A stretch of 64,000 nucleotides of DNA from Candidatus Omnitrophota bacterium (GCA_023818965.1 JAMWCD010000003.1:62001-126000), one strand, 5' to 3'; counted from the first letter of the stretch, positions 8,371-17,431 are shown. Translations and numbers: made by a program. Notes: generated by a model not told the origin, from the sequence alone.

Positions 8371-8399
8371 TTTACATTATTGTTTTTTTCTGGTATTAT
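8371..8399 (+). promoter_or_regulatory. Strong sigma-70 promoter of the 6S RNA / tRNA-Tyr locus
   Basis: TTTACA (8371-8376), a 17-bp spacer and TATTAT (8394-8399), each one base from consensus. The predicted start at about 8405 coincides with the first base of the 6S RNA structure. Confidence 0.75.
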
Positions 8400-8404
8400 A
8401 AAAA

Positions 8405-8577
8405 TGCCTGTCCCGTACGCGGGCAGAGTGTGAAACTTTGAGCCAACACCAATAAAAAGGGAGCCGAGTCTGACATTCAAGACATGCCGGAAACGGAAGT
8501 CGCGGTGTTCAGCAAGGCACCCACCTGTTAATACGGGTCTCAAAAGTTGCACTGCCTACGGCGGGACGGGTGGCAAT
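8405..8577 (+). ncRNA. ssrS: 6S RNA
   Basis: About 173 bases without a credible frame, folding into the long hairpin with a central bubble that defines 6S RNA, which mimics an open promoter and sequesters sigma-70 polymerase. Pairings seen from outside in: TGCC (8405-8408) with GGCA near 8574; GTCCCG with CGGGAC; GGCA..GTG with CACTGCC; AACTTTGAG with CTCAAAAGTT (one bulge); then, beyond the bubble, AACACC with GGTGTT. The 3' half has 'AAGGCACCCACCTG' and 'GCCTACGGC', sequences typical of many bacterial 6S RNAs. It is preceded by a strong promoter and ends about six bases before tRNA-Tyr, so RNase P cleavage at the tRNA may create its 3' end. Exact ends are estimates. Confidence 0.82.
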
Positions 8578-8582
8578 ATTAT

Positions 8583-8664
8583 GGGTAGGTGGCCGAGTGG
8601 AAATGGCAGCAGACTGTAAATCTGCCGGCGTAAGCCTACGGAGGTTCGAATCCTCCCCTGCCCA
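8583..8664 (+). tRNA. tRNA-Tyr (anticodon GUA)
   Basis: Class II tRNA with a long variable arm. Acceptor GGGTAGG pairs with CCTGCCC (one T-G pair), the anticodon loop reads CTGTAAA (GUA), and the T-arm is GGAGGTTCGAATCCTCC. CCA is not encoded; bases after the discriminator A are CTA. It directly follows 6S RNA and leads into three 130-bp repeats that copy its last 18 bases. Confidence 0.96.
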
Positions 8665-9060
8665 CTATGTAAAGCTACACTCGGGAGGATTCGAATGGGA
8701 GCGAAGATGTATAGGTCTGAGCAAGCGAAGACCTATGCGGGTGTCCGACCCGAGTCGTAGTGGGAGACGAGGGCGACGAATCCTCCCCTGCCCACTATGT
8801 AAAGCTACACTCGGGAGGATTCGAATGGGAGCGAAGGCGTATAGGTCTGAGCAAGCGAAGACCTATGCGGGTGTCCGACCCGAGTCGTAGTGGGAGACGA
8901 GGGCGACGAATCCTCCCCTGCCCACTATGTAAAGCTACACTCGGGAGGATTCGAATGGGAGCGAAGGCGTATAGGTCTGAGCAAGCGAAGACCTGCGCGG
9001 GTGTCCGACCCGAGTCGTAGTGGGAGAAGAGGGCGACGAATCCTCCCCTGCCCACTATGT
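8647..9060 (+). repeat. Three 130-bp tandem repeats built on the 3' end of tRNA-Tyr
   Basis: Units span 8647-8776, 8777-8906 and 8907-9036, followed by a 24-base partial copy (9037-9060). Each unit starts with the last 18 bases of tRNA-Tyr (T-arm 3' side, acceptor strand, discriminator). Units differ at about two to five positions only. Each unit has inverted repeats: CGAATCCTCCC with GGGAGGATTCG, ATAGGTCT with AGACCTAT (broken at its end in unit 3), CGGGT with ACCCG, and ACTCGGG with CCCGAGT. Because 130 is not divisible by three, the same peptide is read in a different frame in every unit, which argues against coding. The layout closely parallels the rtT repeats after E. coli tyrT, but the sequence shared is only the tRNA end. 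Confidence 0.93.
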
Positions 9061-9089
9061 GAGGAAAATTTGGTGGGGGATAAAATCAA

Positions 9090-9160
9090 GCGGGGTTAGT
9101 TTAGTGGCAAAACATCAGCCTTCCAAGCTGATTATACGGGTTCGATTCCCGTACCCCGCT
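9090..9160 (+). tRNA. tRNA-Gly (anticodon UCC)
   Basis: 71-base cloverleaf: acceptor GCGGGGT pairs perfectly with ACCCCGC, anticodon stem CAGCC/GGCTG-like around loop CTTCCAA (UCC), T-arm ACGGGTTCGATTCCCGT. CCA is not encoded. No clear promoter of its own is seen, so it is probably cut from the same precursor as 6S RNA and tRNA-Tyr. Confidence 0.95.
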
Positions 9161-9212
9161 CTTTGAATATTAAATCCACGAAATGAAAATCTTTTTACCA
9201 GGGAGCATCTAA

Positions 9213-10223
9213 ATGAAAATAGAAATTCAAGAACTTCCAAAATACGGTAGAAAAATCAATTTTGAAATTGATGCAGAAAAAGTGAGAGAGAAAAAAAATA
9301 GCATTATCAAGGAAATTCAGAAAACTGCTGAGGTTCCTGGATTTCGAAAAGGTAAGGTGCCTGAACATGTGATTGAAAACAGATACAGTGAAGTCATAAG
9401 GAAAAATATTATTGAACAGTTGATCTCTGATTCCTATATTGCTGCAGTGAATGAATATAAGATACAGCCAGTGATAGATCCAGAAGTTTCTGATGTGAAG
9501 TTTGATGATACATTGAGTTTCACTGTTTATGTTGAGGTGAAGCCTGAAGTTACTATAAAAAAATACAAGGAACTTGTAATAAAACAGGTTGAACCAGAAC
9601 CAGTAACAGAACAGATGGTAGATGAAGTTCTTGCTGACTGGGAAAAAAGAAAAGAATTTGCAAGTTCTATTATTGACCCTGAAAAACGAATTGCATGGAG
9701 AAAGAAAATCAGGGAACAACTTGAACAATTAAGTCAGCAAAGGGCAAAAAGAATGGAAGAAGAACAAATCTGGAAACAGCTTTTTGAACATAGCAGTGTT
9801 GAAATTCCAGAAAAACTTTTGTTGCAGAGGGCAAGATATCTTACACGAGAACAATTAAACTACATAGATACACAGAATAAAACAAAAGAAGAAATTGAAA
9901 AAATTGCAGAAGAAATTTTTGAAAAGATGAAACCAGTTGCTGAAGAACATCTGAAGAAATATTTTATACTTGAAAAAATTGCAGAGATTGAAAAAATAGA
10001 AGCCACAGATGAAGAAATTGAGCAATCAATTAGAAGAATTTCTCTTACCAGCGGGGAGGATTTTCAGCAGGTAAAACAACGGCTTACTGAAAGCGGAAGA
10101 ATTTATGATTTGAAGGATGACATAAAGATTGACAAGGCATTTGAATTTGTAAAATCAAATGCACAGAACATCAAAAAGATCATATTACCAGGCGAGGAAA
10201 AAGATGGACAGAGAAAAAAGTAG
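9213..10223 (+). CDS. tig: Trigger factor lacking the PPIase domain
   Basis: Ribosome-bound chaperone, first gene of tig-clpP-lon. The N-terminal ribosome-binding domain is intact (residues ~1-115), with the signature '[13 protein letters not shown]' at residues ~43-55. After '[17 protein letters not shown]' the chain goes straight into the helical C-terminal chaperone domain ('[16 protein letters not shown]', '[19 protein letters not shown]'). The FKBP-type prolyl isomerase domain of about 100 residues, which full-length trigger factor has near 150-250, is missing, giving 336 instead of ~430 residues. The start has a GGGAG site ten bases upstream. It follows tRNA-Gly by 52 bases. Residues after 'SNAQNIKK' overlap clpP by 20 bases. 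Confidence 0.88.
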   Translation: MKIEIQELPKYGRKINFEIDAEKVREKKNSIIKEIQKTAEVPGFRKGKVPEHVIENRYSEVIRKNIIEQLISDSYIAAVNEYKIQPVIDPEVSDVKFDDTLSFTVYVEVKPEVTIKKYKELVIKQVEPEPVTEQMVDEVLADWEKRKEFASSIIDPEKRIAWRKKIREQLEQLSQQRAKRMEEEQIWKQLFEHSSVEIPEKLLLQRARYLTREQLNYIDTQNKTKEEIEKIAEEIFEKMKPVAEEHLKKYFILEKIAEIEKIEATDEEIEQSIRRISLTSGEDFQQVKQRLTESGRIYDLKDDIKIDKAFEFVKSNAQNIKKIILPGEEKDGQRKK

Positions 10224-10836
10224 TAGTTTCAACCAATTAATTCCGTATGTCATAGAAACCACAGAAAGAGGTGAAAGGGCTTACGATATATACTCGCGAC
10301 TTCTTGAAGATAGAATTATTTTTATTGGTTTCCCAATCACTGATACTGTTGCCAATGCTGTCATTGCACAACTGCTTTTTCTTCAGAACAAAGATTCAAG
10401 TAAGGACATCAGTTTATTTTTAAATACCCCGGGTGGTTCTATTACAGCAGGTCTTGCGATATATGACACAATTCAGTTTGTCAAATGTGATGTTGCAACT
10501 TATTGTATCGGACAGGCAGCAAGTATGGGAGCAGTACTACTTGCAGGCGGAAGAAAAGGAAAACGGTTTGTGCTTCCCCATTCAAGGGTATTAATTCACC
10601 AGCCATTTGGAGAAATTGGAGGAACAACAACTGATGTAAGCATTCACACAAAAGAAATGATACGACTGAGAAATATTATCAATGAAATTTTGTCAAAACA
10701 CACAGGCCAACAACTTAAAAAAATAGAAAAGGATACAGAAAGAGATTATTTTATGGATGCTGAAGAAGCAGTAAAATACGGGCTTGCTGATAAAATTATT
10801 TACCCTGAGGGAAAAAACGAAAATGGAAGAAAATAA
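10204..10836 (+). CDS. clpP: ATP-dependent Clp protease proteolytic subunit
   Basis: A 210-residue serine peptidase that forms the barrel of Clp proteases. The triad is visible: Ser107 in 'GQAASMGA', His132 in 'VLIHQP', Asp181 in 'TERDYFMD'. '[15 protein letters not shown]' is the substrate-binding strand. The ATG at 10204 follows a GAGG site and overlaps tig by 20 bases; the longer frame from 10159 adds residues not found in the family. The usual partner clpX does not follow; lon starts 14 bases inside this gene, so an unfoldase must come from elsewhere. Confidence 0.96.
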   Translation: MDREKSSSFNQLIPYVIETTERGERAYDIYSRLLEDRIIFIGFPITDTVANAVIAQLLFLQNKDSSKDISLFLNTPGGSITAGLAIYDTIQFVKCDVATYCIGQAASMGAVLLAGGRKGKRFVLPHSRVLIHQPFGEIGGTTTDVSIHTKEMIRLRNIINEILSKHTGQQLKKIEKDTERDYFMDAEEAVKYGLADKIIYPEGKNENGRK

Positions 10837-13204
10837 AACAAAAAATAAAAAGAAAATAGTAAAACCATTTATTCCTTTGAGAGATATTGTTGTTTTCCCG
10901 AATATGGTGGTACCACTTCTTGTTGGTCGCCAGAGGTCCATCAATGCTGTTGAAGAAGCGATGAGTACTGATAATCTCCTGATTCTTGCGTTTCAAAAAG
11001 ATCCAAAAATAGAAGAACCAGGAATTGATGACCTTTATTCCACAGGAGTTTCTGCAAAACTTATTCAAAGTGTAAGAGAACCGACTGGAACAATGAAAAT
11101 TCTTGTTGAAAGTATTGAAAGAGTCAGGATTTCCAAAATCATCTCTGATAAAAAATTTTTCGCATGTACAACTGAAGAAATTAAAAAAGAAACTGCAAGA
11201 GACAAGGAAACAGAAGCACTTTCGAGGTTTATCCTTGAACTTGCCGAAAAATATGTAAATTTAAATACCTCTATTCCAAAAGAGTTTTACGGAACATTGA
11301 CAACCATTGAGGACCCATCGCGACTTGCTGATTCTGTTGCTGGATATCTCCCGCTGAAGTTTAAGGATAAGATATTGATTCTCGAAACACTGGACGAGAA
11401 GGAAAGATTAAAGAAACTGATAGAAATACTGAATTCTGAAGTTAATGTCCTTGAAATTCAAAAGGAAATCCAGAACAAGGTTATGAAAAAGGTTGAACAA
11501 ACACAGAAAGAATATCTGCTTCATGAACAATTAAAAACAATACAGCAAGAACTCGGCAAGGAAACAGAAAGTCCTGAAATTGCACAATTGAGAGAAAAAA
11601 TCCTTGCAGCAAAAATGTCAAAAGAAGCAGAAGCAAAAGCACTTGAAGAACTTGGGAGATTGAGTAAAACAATGCCACTGTCTCCTGAGGCAACAGTAAT
11701 CAGAACATATCTTGACTGGCTCATCGCTCTTCCTTGGCAGAATCAAACAGTAGACAATCTTGACCTTGAACACGCAAAAAAAATCCTTGATGAAGACCAC
11801 TTCGGTCTTGAAAAAATCAAGGAAAGAATTGTTGAGTATCTTGCTGTAAGAAGAAAAACCGAATCAATGAAAGGACCGATACTGTGTTTTGTAGGACCAC
11901 CTGGTTGTGGAAAAACATCCCTTGGTAAATCAATCGCACGTTGCATGGGAAGAAAGTTTGTCAGAATTTCTCTTGGCGGTGTCAGGGATGAAGCAGAAAT
12001 TAGAGGACATCGTCGTACGTATATTGGAGCATTGCCGGGCAGAATTATACAGTCAATGAGAAAGGCTGGGGTTAATAATCCTGTGTTTTTACTTGATGAA
12101 ATTGACAAACTTGGCACTGATTTCAGGGGAGACCCGGCAAGCGCACTTCTTGAAGTCCTTGATCCAGAACAAAATCATATGTTTTCTGACCATTATCTTG
12201 AGGTTGAATTTGACCTTTCAAAGGTTCTTTTTATTACAACAGCAAACACAGAATTTACAATTCCACCTCCCCTTCTTGACAGGATGGAAGTAATTCATCT
12301 TCCTGGTTATACAAGCTGGGAAAAACTGCAGATTGCAAAACATTTTCTTATTCCACGACAATTACAACAACATGGGCTGAAACCAGAGGAAATAAAAATT
12401 TCAGACAATGCAATAATAAAAATCATCAAAGAATATACAAGAGAAGCAGGTGTAAGAAATCTTGAAAGGGAAATTGCAAGCATATGCAGAAAAGTTACAA
12501 GAAAAACCCTTGAAGAAAAAAATGTAAAATTACCGTTCAGGATTGGCGTAAACAATGTTTCAGATTATCTTGGACCTGAAAAGTATACATCGTTTACAAG
12601 AGCAAAGGAACCTGCTGTTGGAGTTGCTACAGGTATGGCATGGACAGAATATGGTGGGGATATACTTTTTACTGAAGTCGTGATAATGAAAGGAAAAGGA
12701 AAACTTATACTCACAGGTCAACTTGGTTCTGTAATGAAAGAATCAGCCCAGGCAGCAATGAGTTTCATCAGGGCAAATGCTGAAAAAATTGGTGTATCAA
12801 GCGATTTTGCTGAAAAATATGATGTTCATATCCATGTCCCGGAAGGAGCGATTCCAAAAGATGGACCTTCTGCGGGCATTACAATTGTTACTGCACTTGT
12901 ATCAGCATTAACTGGAAGGAAGGTTCGTTGCGATATTGCCATGACAGGAGAAATAACATTACAGGGGAAAATACTGAAAATTGGTGGTTTGAAAAGCAAA
13001 ATTCTTGCTGCACACAGGGCAGACATTTCAACCATTATAATTCCGAGAGAAAATGAGAAGGACCTTGAGGATATTCCAGAAAAAATTAGAAAGGAATTGA
13101 AAATTATTCTTGTTGACAACATAATGGATGTTTTGAACATTGCACTTGGTGAATCAGAAAAAACATTAGAAACATTTCCAATCCAACCAGGAGCCAAAGC
13201 ATGA
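10823..13204 (+). CDS. lon: ATP-dependent protease Lon
   Basis: A 793-residue bacterial-type LonA. It has the N-terminal substrate domain ('[20 protein letters not shown]'), a coiled region ('[20 protein letters not shown]'), an AAA+ module with Walker A 'GPPGCGKTS' near residue 358 and Walker B 'FLLDEIDK', and the peptidase domain with the Ser683-Lys726 dyad ('DGPSAG' and 'GGLKSK', same spacing as E. coli Ser679/Lys722). It degrades misfolded and regulatory proteins. The ATG at 10823 has a GAGGG site; the frame from 10784 would extend into clpP. It ends with an ATGA overlap to the aminotransferase gene. Confidence 0.97.
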   Translation: MEENKTKNKKKIVKPFIPLRDIVVFPNMVVPLLVGRQRSINAVEEAMSTDNLLILAFQKDPKIEEPGIDDLYSTGVSAKLIQSVREPTGTMKILVESIERVRISKIISDKKFFACTTEEIKKETARDKETEALSRFILELAEKYVNLNTSIPKEFYGTLTTIEDPSRLADSVAGYLPLKFKDKILILETLDEKERLKKLIEILNSEVNVLEIQKEIQNKVMKKVEQTQKEYLLHEQLKTIQQELGKETESPEIAQLREKILAAKMSKEAEAKALEELGRLSKTMPLSPEATVIRTYLDWLIALPWQNQTVDNLDLEHAKKILDEDHFGLEKIKERIVEYLAVRRKTESMKGPILCFVGPPGCGKTSLGKSIARCMGRKFVRISLGGVRDEAEIRGHRRTYIGALPGRIIQSMRKAGVNNPVFLLDEIDKLGTDFRGDPASALLEVLDPEQNHMFSDHYLEVEFDLSKVLFITTANTEFTIPPPLLDRMEVIHLPGYTSWEKLQIAKHFLIPRQLQQHGLKPEEIKISDNAIIKIIKEYTREAGVRNLEREIASICRKVTRKTLEEKNVKLPFRIGVNNVSDYLGPEKYTSFTRAKEPAVGVATGMAWTEYGGDILFTEVVIMKGKGKLILTGQLGSVMKESAQAAMSFIRANAEKIGVSSDFAEKYDVHIHVPEGAIPKDGPSAGITIVTALVSALTGRKVRCDIAMTGEITLQGKILKIGGLKSKILAAHRADISTIIIPRENEKDLEDIPEKIRKELKIILVDNIMDVLNIALGESEKTLETFPIQPGAKA

Positions 13205-14337
13205 TGAAAAAACGTCTCTTTACACCAGGACCGATTTCTGTTCCAGAAGAAGTTCTTCTTGAAATGGCAAAACCAATTATTCATCATAGAACACCTGAGT
13301 TTCTTGAAATTGCAAAACAGGTTGTTGAAGACCTCAAATATTTTTTCCAGACAAAAAATGATGTATTCATCATTGCTGGTTCTGGAACTGCTGCCATGGA
13401 AGCAGCAGTGGTTAATGTACTTTCTCCCGGAGAAAAGGCACTGGTAATTTCTGGTGGAAAATTTGGGGAAAGATTTGTTGAGATACTAAAAGCATATCAG
13501 TGCAATCCCATTGTAATCGAACCAGGATGGGGAAATCCTGTAAATATTGAAGAAATTGAAAAATTATTGCAACAGAACCCTGATATAAAAGCCGTCTTTG
13601 CGACACTTGTAGAAACATCCACAGGAACTTCGTATGATATTGAAGGTATTGGAAAAGTAGTAGGAAAATATCCTGATAGAATTTTTATTGTTGATGCCAT
13701 TAGTGGACTCGGTTCAGTGCCATGCAAGACCGACCAGTGGAACATTGACATTGTTGTTTCTGGTTCCCAGAAGGCACTAAGTTTACCACCAGGACTTTCT
13801 TTTATTTCTGTAAGTCAAAAGGCATGGAATATTATCAATACTTCAAGTATGCCCAAATATTACCTTGACTTAAAAAAATACAAAAAATCAATGGAAAAAT
13901 TTGATTTTCCTTTTACAATGGCAGTATCTCTTGTATCTGGATTGAAAAAATCGCTTGAAAAAATAAAACAGGATGGTATTGAAAATTTGTGGAATATTCA
14001 TAAAAAAAGAGCAGAGGCAGTGAGAAAAGCGGCAATTGCTATGGGGCTGAAAATATTTTCAAAATCTCCGTCAGATGCTGTCACAGCCATAGTTTTACCA
14101 GAAGGTATTGATGGAGAAAAATTCTGTTCAGATATGCGCAAACAATTTGGTATGAGTGTTGCCGGTGGTCAGGACAAATTAAAAGGTAAAGTCATCAGAA
14201 TATCGCATTTTGGATACCAGGATGAATTTGATACAATTGCAGTCATTGCAGGTATTGAAATAATGCTGAAAAAATATGGGTACAAAGTTGAATTATCAAG
14301 TGGTGTTAGAGAAGCAATGAATATACTTTTTTCTTAA
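13201..14337 (+). CDS. Class V PLP aminotransferase, alanine-glyoxylate / serine-pyruvate type
   Basis: A 378-residue fold-type I PLP enzyme. 'RLFTPGPISVPEEV' at the N-terminus is the family's substrate-loop signature, 'AGSGTAAMEAAV' binds the PLP phosphate, 'FIVDAISGLGSV' carries the Asp that contacts the pyridine nitrogen, and Lys191 in 'VSGSQKALSLPPG' forms the Schiff base. Relatives use serine, alanine or phosphonates as amino donors with glyoxylate or pyruvate. The gene begins in the ATGATG that overlaps the lon stop, making it the last gene of the tig-clpP-lon operon, an unusual partner. Exact substrate cannot be read from the sequence. Confidence 0.88.
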   Translation: MMKKRLFTPGPISVPEEVLLEMAKPIIHHRTPEFLEIAKQVVEDLKYFFQTKNDVFIIAGSGTAAMEAAVVNVLSPGEKALVISGGKFGERFVEILKAYQCNPIVIEPGWGNPVNIEEIEKLLQQNPDIKAVFATLVETSTGTSYDIEGIGKVVGKYPDRIFIVDAISGLGSVPCKTDQWNIDIVVSGSQKALSLPPGLSFISVSQKAWNIINTSSMPKYYLDLKKYKKSMEKFDFPFTMAVSLVSGLKKSLEKIKQDGIENLWNIHKKRAEAVRKAAIAMGLKIFSKSPSDAVTAIVLPEGIDGEKFCSDMRKQFGMSVAGGQDKLKGKVIRISHFGYQDEFDTIAVIAGIEIMLKKYGYKVELSSGVREAMNILFS

Positions 14338-14383
14338 TTTCTAAAGTCGTGAGAAGCTTTTGTTGTAGTATCAAAAAAACAAA

Positions 14384-16000
14384 ATGAAACAATGGGAATG
14401 GTTGTTCAATGATTTCTCTACGGTTCTGACTGAAAAAGAGATAAGTACAGGCACATCAAAACAAGGAGTATGGCAACTTGTTGATTATACAACAGAAGAT
14501 TTTTCTGGAAAACTCATTCTTGCCCAGCCATCAAGTAATGCACCTGAAGTAAAAATTAAAGTTCCATTGAAAGGAACATATTCCATCTATCTCGGTCTTT
14601 TCCAGAACTTCTGCGACAGGATAAAGGTGAAACTTTCAGATGATATTGTATTTGAAAGATTACAACATTCATCAAAGATTTTTAAAAATCAGGCGTTTGA
14701 AGAAGTTTACTGGAAAACAGCCAATTTTGATGGTGAAAAATACATTATAATCAGACAGGAAACAGGCATCAGGGCTTCAATTGGTTATATTCTTGCAAGA
14801 AAACCAGAAGAAAAAAAACATAAAAAGAAGTTTTTAATTCATCTTACAGATGATGGTTTTCCATCAAATTATGGAATACCCGAAAACATTGATGATGCAT
14901 GCTGGAATATTATTGCATGCTCAAGATTAAATCCTGACTATGTCTCAAGGGGCATTAATCCCACAGGTATGGCTGATTATCCTACAAGGCACAAATCATT
15001 AAGAAGAGACCCTGAAAAACTTTTATCAACTGAATTCCCTGCAGAAATTTACAGACAGTGTTTTCAGGTTCTTGCAAAATTTTTCAGAGAAAACCAAAAT
15101 GTTCATGCAAGGTATTTTGAATTTGCGAAAAATACAGGGATTACTCCATTTGCTTATTGCAGGATGGCATTATATCGTGCAAATCCACCATGGGATTGTT
15201 TTGGTTCTGATTTTTATGATAATCATCCTGAATTCAGGTGCGTTGACATTGATGGAATATCTGTCAATAGATTGAGTTTTGCATATCCAGAGGTGAGACA
15301 GGAATTTATAAAACTCTTTACCGAAGGCATTGAAATGGGTGCTATGGGTGCTTCCAACTGCTTTGTCAGGGGTTTTCCATTTGTATGCTATGAAGAACCA
15401 GTGAAAAAACGATTTCATCAACTCTATGGCGAAGACATTACAAAATTTCCAGAAACAGAACCGGCTGTTATGAAAGTAAAATCTGAATTTGTTACCCAGT
15501 ATCTGAGAGAACTGAGACAGGCACTCGGTAAAGATACCACGATTTTAGCCATTGTTCACGCAAATGAAGAAATCTGTCTTTACTATGGCCTGGATATCAA
15601 AACATGGATTGATGAAAAACTCATTGATATCCTCTGCCCGTATACATGGGGCTATGAAGGAGAACCTGTTGAGATTGACATAAAGTATTTTTCTGAACTG
15701 ACAAAAAACACAGGTGTGAAACTTTTACCATTTCTTGGTTCACTCTATAATGAAAAAGACCCTGTTTCATATTTACAGAGGGCATTAAATTTTTCAAAAT
15801 ATCCGATTGATGGCTTTTCTTTCTGGGATGGCGTTGACAATAGAATTGACCCGATATTTCAAACAGTAATTGAAAGTTTAATAAGCGAAGATGCAATGAA
15901 AGAAGCAGTAGAAAAAATCAGAAACTGGGACAAATACAGGGTAGTAATAACATTGCAGGGAACAAAAGTAAACAAACATAATTACGGACTTTCAATGTAA
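14384..16000 (+). CDS. Predicted glycoside hydrolase-like TIM-barrel protein
   Basis: A 538-residue protein without signal peptide. Residues ~1-145 look like a beta-rich domain ('VPLKGTYSIYLGLFQNFCDR'); the rest resembles the GH10-like barrels common in PVC bacteria: 'FEFAKNTGITPFAYCRM', 'FSYPEVRQEF'-like 'LSFAYPEVRQEFIKLF', 'GFPFVCYEEPV', 'HANEEICLYYGLDIKTWI', 'YTWGYEGE' and 'IDGFSFWDG'. Glu in 'CYEEP' and Glu in 'ANEE' or 'YEGE' could be the catalytic pair (inference). Its stop shares bases with the ATG of the next oxidoreductase (TAATG), so both act in one pathway, probably on an oligosaccharide already taken up. No family number can be given. Confidence 0.55.
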   Translation: MKQWEWLFNDFSTVLTEKEISTGTSKQGVWQLVDYTTEDFSGKLILAQPSSNAPEVKIKVPLKGTYSIYLGLFQNFCDRIKVKLSDDIVFERLQHSSKIFKNQAFEEVYWKTANFDGEKYIIIRQETGIRASIGYILARKPEEKKHKKKFLIHLTDDGFPSNYGIPENIDDACWNIIACSRLNPDYVSRGINPTGMADYPTRHKSLRRDPEKLLSTEFPAEIYRQCFQVLAKFFRENQNVHARYFEFAKNTGITPFAYCRMALYRANPPWDCFGSDFYDNHPEFRCVDIDGISVNRLSFAYPEVRQEFIKLFTEGIEMGAMGASNCFVRGFPFVCYEEPVKKRFHQLYGEDITKFPETEPAVMKVKSEFVTQYLRELRQALGKDTTILAIVHANEEICLYYGLDIKTWIDEKLIDILCPYTWGYEGEPVEIDIKYFSELTKNTGVKLLPFLGSLYNEKDPVSYLQRALNFSKYPIDGFSFWDGVDNRIDPIFQTVIESLISEDAMKEAVEKIRNWDKYRVVITLQGTKVNKHNYGLSM

Positions 16001-17106
16001 TGGAAAAAATTAATCTTGGTATTGTGGGCGCATGTGGAAGGGGAAAATCATTTAAAATTGCATGTGATGCCACAGGGATACTGAAAATACATGCTGTTTG
16101 TGACATTAATGAGGAAAAACTTGAAGAAGCAAGAATACAACTTGGAGCAGTTGAAAAATATACTGATTATGAAGAAATGTTAAAAAAAAGTGATATACAG
16201 GCAGTAATCCTTGGCACTCCAATGAATTTTCACGCCCCACAGGCGATCTCGGCATTGAACAAAAATATTCATGTCCTCAGCGAAGTTCCAGCAGGTGTTT
16301 CAATTGAAGAGTGTAAAAAACTTGTTCATGCAGCGAGAAAATCAAAGGCAGTTTATATGATGGCTGAAAATTATACCTACATAAAAACCAATGTCATCGT
16401 AAGGGAAATTGTTAGAAAAGGACTTTTCGGACAATTATATTATGCTGAGGGCGAATATATTCATGAATTGAAACAACTCAATGAAATTACAAAATGGCGA
16501 AGGAAATGGCAAACAGGTATCAATGGAATTACATATGGAACACACAGCATTGGACCGATTCTTCAGTGGATGTATCCTGACAGGGTTGCTTCTGTTTGCT
16601 GTGCTGGAAGTGGCCATCATTATAAAGACCCGCGAGGGAATTTTTATGAAAATGAGGATTCCTGTGTAATGCTGTGCAAAATGCATAGTGGAGGACTTGT
16701 AAAAATTCGTGTTGATATGCTTTCAGACCGACCCCATGCAATGACAAATTATCAATTACAGGGAACTGATGGTTGTTATGAATCAGCAAGGGCAAAAGGC
16801 GAAAGAAACAGGATATGGCTAAAGTCAAAATGTACAGGCATGGAATGGATTGATATTGAAGAACTTGAAGAAGAATTTTTGCCAGATGACTGGAAAAAAA
16901 TGCAAGAGATAGCAATGAAAACAGGTCATGGTGGTGGTGACTTTTTTGAGGTAATGGATTTTGTTGATGCAATAATCGGCAAAAAACCGTGTCCAATTGG
17001 AATTGATGAGGCAATGGATATGACACTACCCGGACTTATTAGCCAGCAATCAATAGAAAATAAAAGCACCTGGCTTGAAGTTCCTGACTCAAGACAGTGG
17101 CAATGA
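16000..17106 (+). CDS. Gfo/Idh/MocA family oxidoreductase, EVP type
   Basis: A 368-residue Rossmann-fold protein: 'LGIVGACGRGKSFKIA' at residues ~4-19, 'AVILGTPMNFHAPQAISAL', then 'SEVPAGVSIEECKKL'. The usual EKP motif is EVP here, so the lysine normally involved in catalysis is absent; 'AENYTYIKTNVIVREI' and 'YGTHSIGPILQW' follow. The same change is in the paralogue at 42634-43692 ('CEVPPVNS'), and the two are close relatives throughout. TAATG overlap with the GH-like gene. It may bind NAD and sugar without classical dehydrogenase chemistry, or use other residues (inference). Confidence 0.85.
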   Translation: MEKINLGIVGACGRGKSFKIACDATGILKIHAVCDINEEKLEEARIQLGAVEKYTDYEEMLKKSDIQAVILGTPMNFHAPQAISALNKNIHVLSEVPAGVSIEECKKLVHAARKSKAVYMMAENYTYIKTNVIVREIVRKGLFGQLYYAEGEYIHELKQLNEITKWRRKWQTGINGITYGTHSIGPILQWMYPDRVASVCCAGSGHHYKDPRGNFYENEDSCVMLCKMHSGGLVKIRVDMLSDRPHAMTNYQLQGTDGCYESARAKGERNRIWLKSKCTGMEWIDIEELEEEFLPDDWKKMQEIAMKTGHGGGDFFEVMDFVDAIIGKKPCPIGIDEAMDMTLPGLISQQSIENKSTWLEVPDSRQWQ

Positions 17107-17112
17107 TATAAT
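17084..17112 (+). promoter_or_regulatory. Promoter before the small membrane protein / glycosyltransferase cluster
   Basis: CTGACT (17084-17089), 17 bp, TATAAT (17107-17112), lying over the end of the oxidoreductase gene. The leader would be ~15 bases and contain the AGGAGG of the next gene. Confidence 0.5.
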
Positions 17113-17133
17113 AGTGTTTCACCAGGAGGATAT

Positions 17134-17406
17134 ATGATTATCTGGGTATTTTTGATACTTCTGATGGGTGTGTTTATGCTCTTTTTTCCTGAAAAAATCA
17201 TTGAAAATGACTGGTTAAAACAAATTGGTCTTGCTATCACACTCATATGCATTGGAATCGGTGTAAGAATGAGTGCATTAAGAAGAAGAGGGTTAAGAGA
17301 AAAACTTGAAACAAGAATAAAAGAACTTGAGAAAGAAAACGAAACATTGAGAAACCAGTTGCTGCAGGGGAAACCCACAGAAGAAAAGAAAGAAGAACAA
17401 TCATAG
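17134..17406 (+). CDS. Small membrane protein with C-terminal coiled coil
   Basis: A 90-residue protein preceded by AGGAGG. Two hydrophobic helices (residues ~2-18 'IIWVFLILLMGVFMLFF' and ~28-44 'LKQIGLAITLICIGIGV') form a hairpin, followed by a basic turn 'RRRGLREK' and a charged coiled coil ('RIKELEKENETLRNQLL'). The tail is Lys/Glu-rich. I do not recognise a family. It is first in a run with a GT2 glycosyltransferase and membrane glycosyltransferases, so a helper role in envelope polymer synthesis is possible, but this is position only. Confidence 0.7.
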   Translation: MIIWVFLILLMGVFMLFFPEKIIENDWLKQIGLAITLICIGIGVRMSALRRRGLREKLETRIKELEKENETLRNQLLQGKPTEEKKEEQS

Positions 17407-17431
17407 TTTTCTTAAAAAACATTTGCCAACA

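Noticed and set aside
8292-8552. An 86-codon minus-strand frame.
   Set aside because: It is the antisense of the 6S RNA and lacks a ribosome site and recognisable protein features.
8647-9060. CRISPR array.
   Set aside because: Units are 130-bp head-to-tail copies with no unique spacers, and no cas genes are in the window.
8570-9099. Overlapping open frames through the tRNA-Tyr repeats, giving repeated peptides on both strands.
   Set aside because: The 130-bp period shifts the frame in every unit, the same peptide appears in three frames, and no ribosome site is present. Best read as structured RNA or DNA repeats.
14338-14383. Promoter in the short gap before the GH-like gene.
   Set aside because: No pair of boxes with acceptable spacing could be found.
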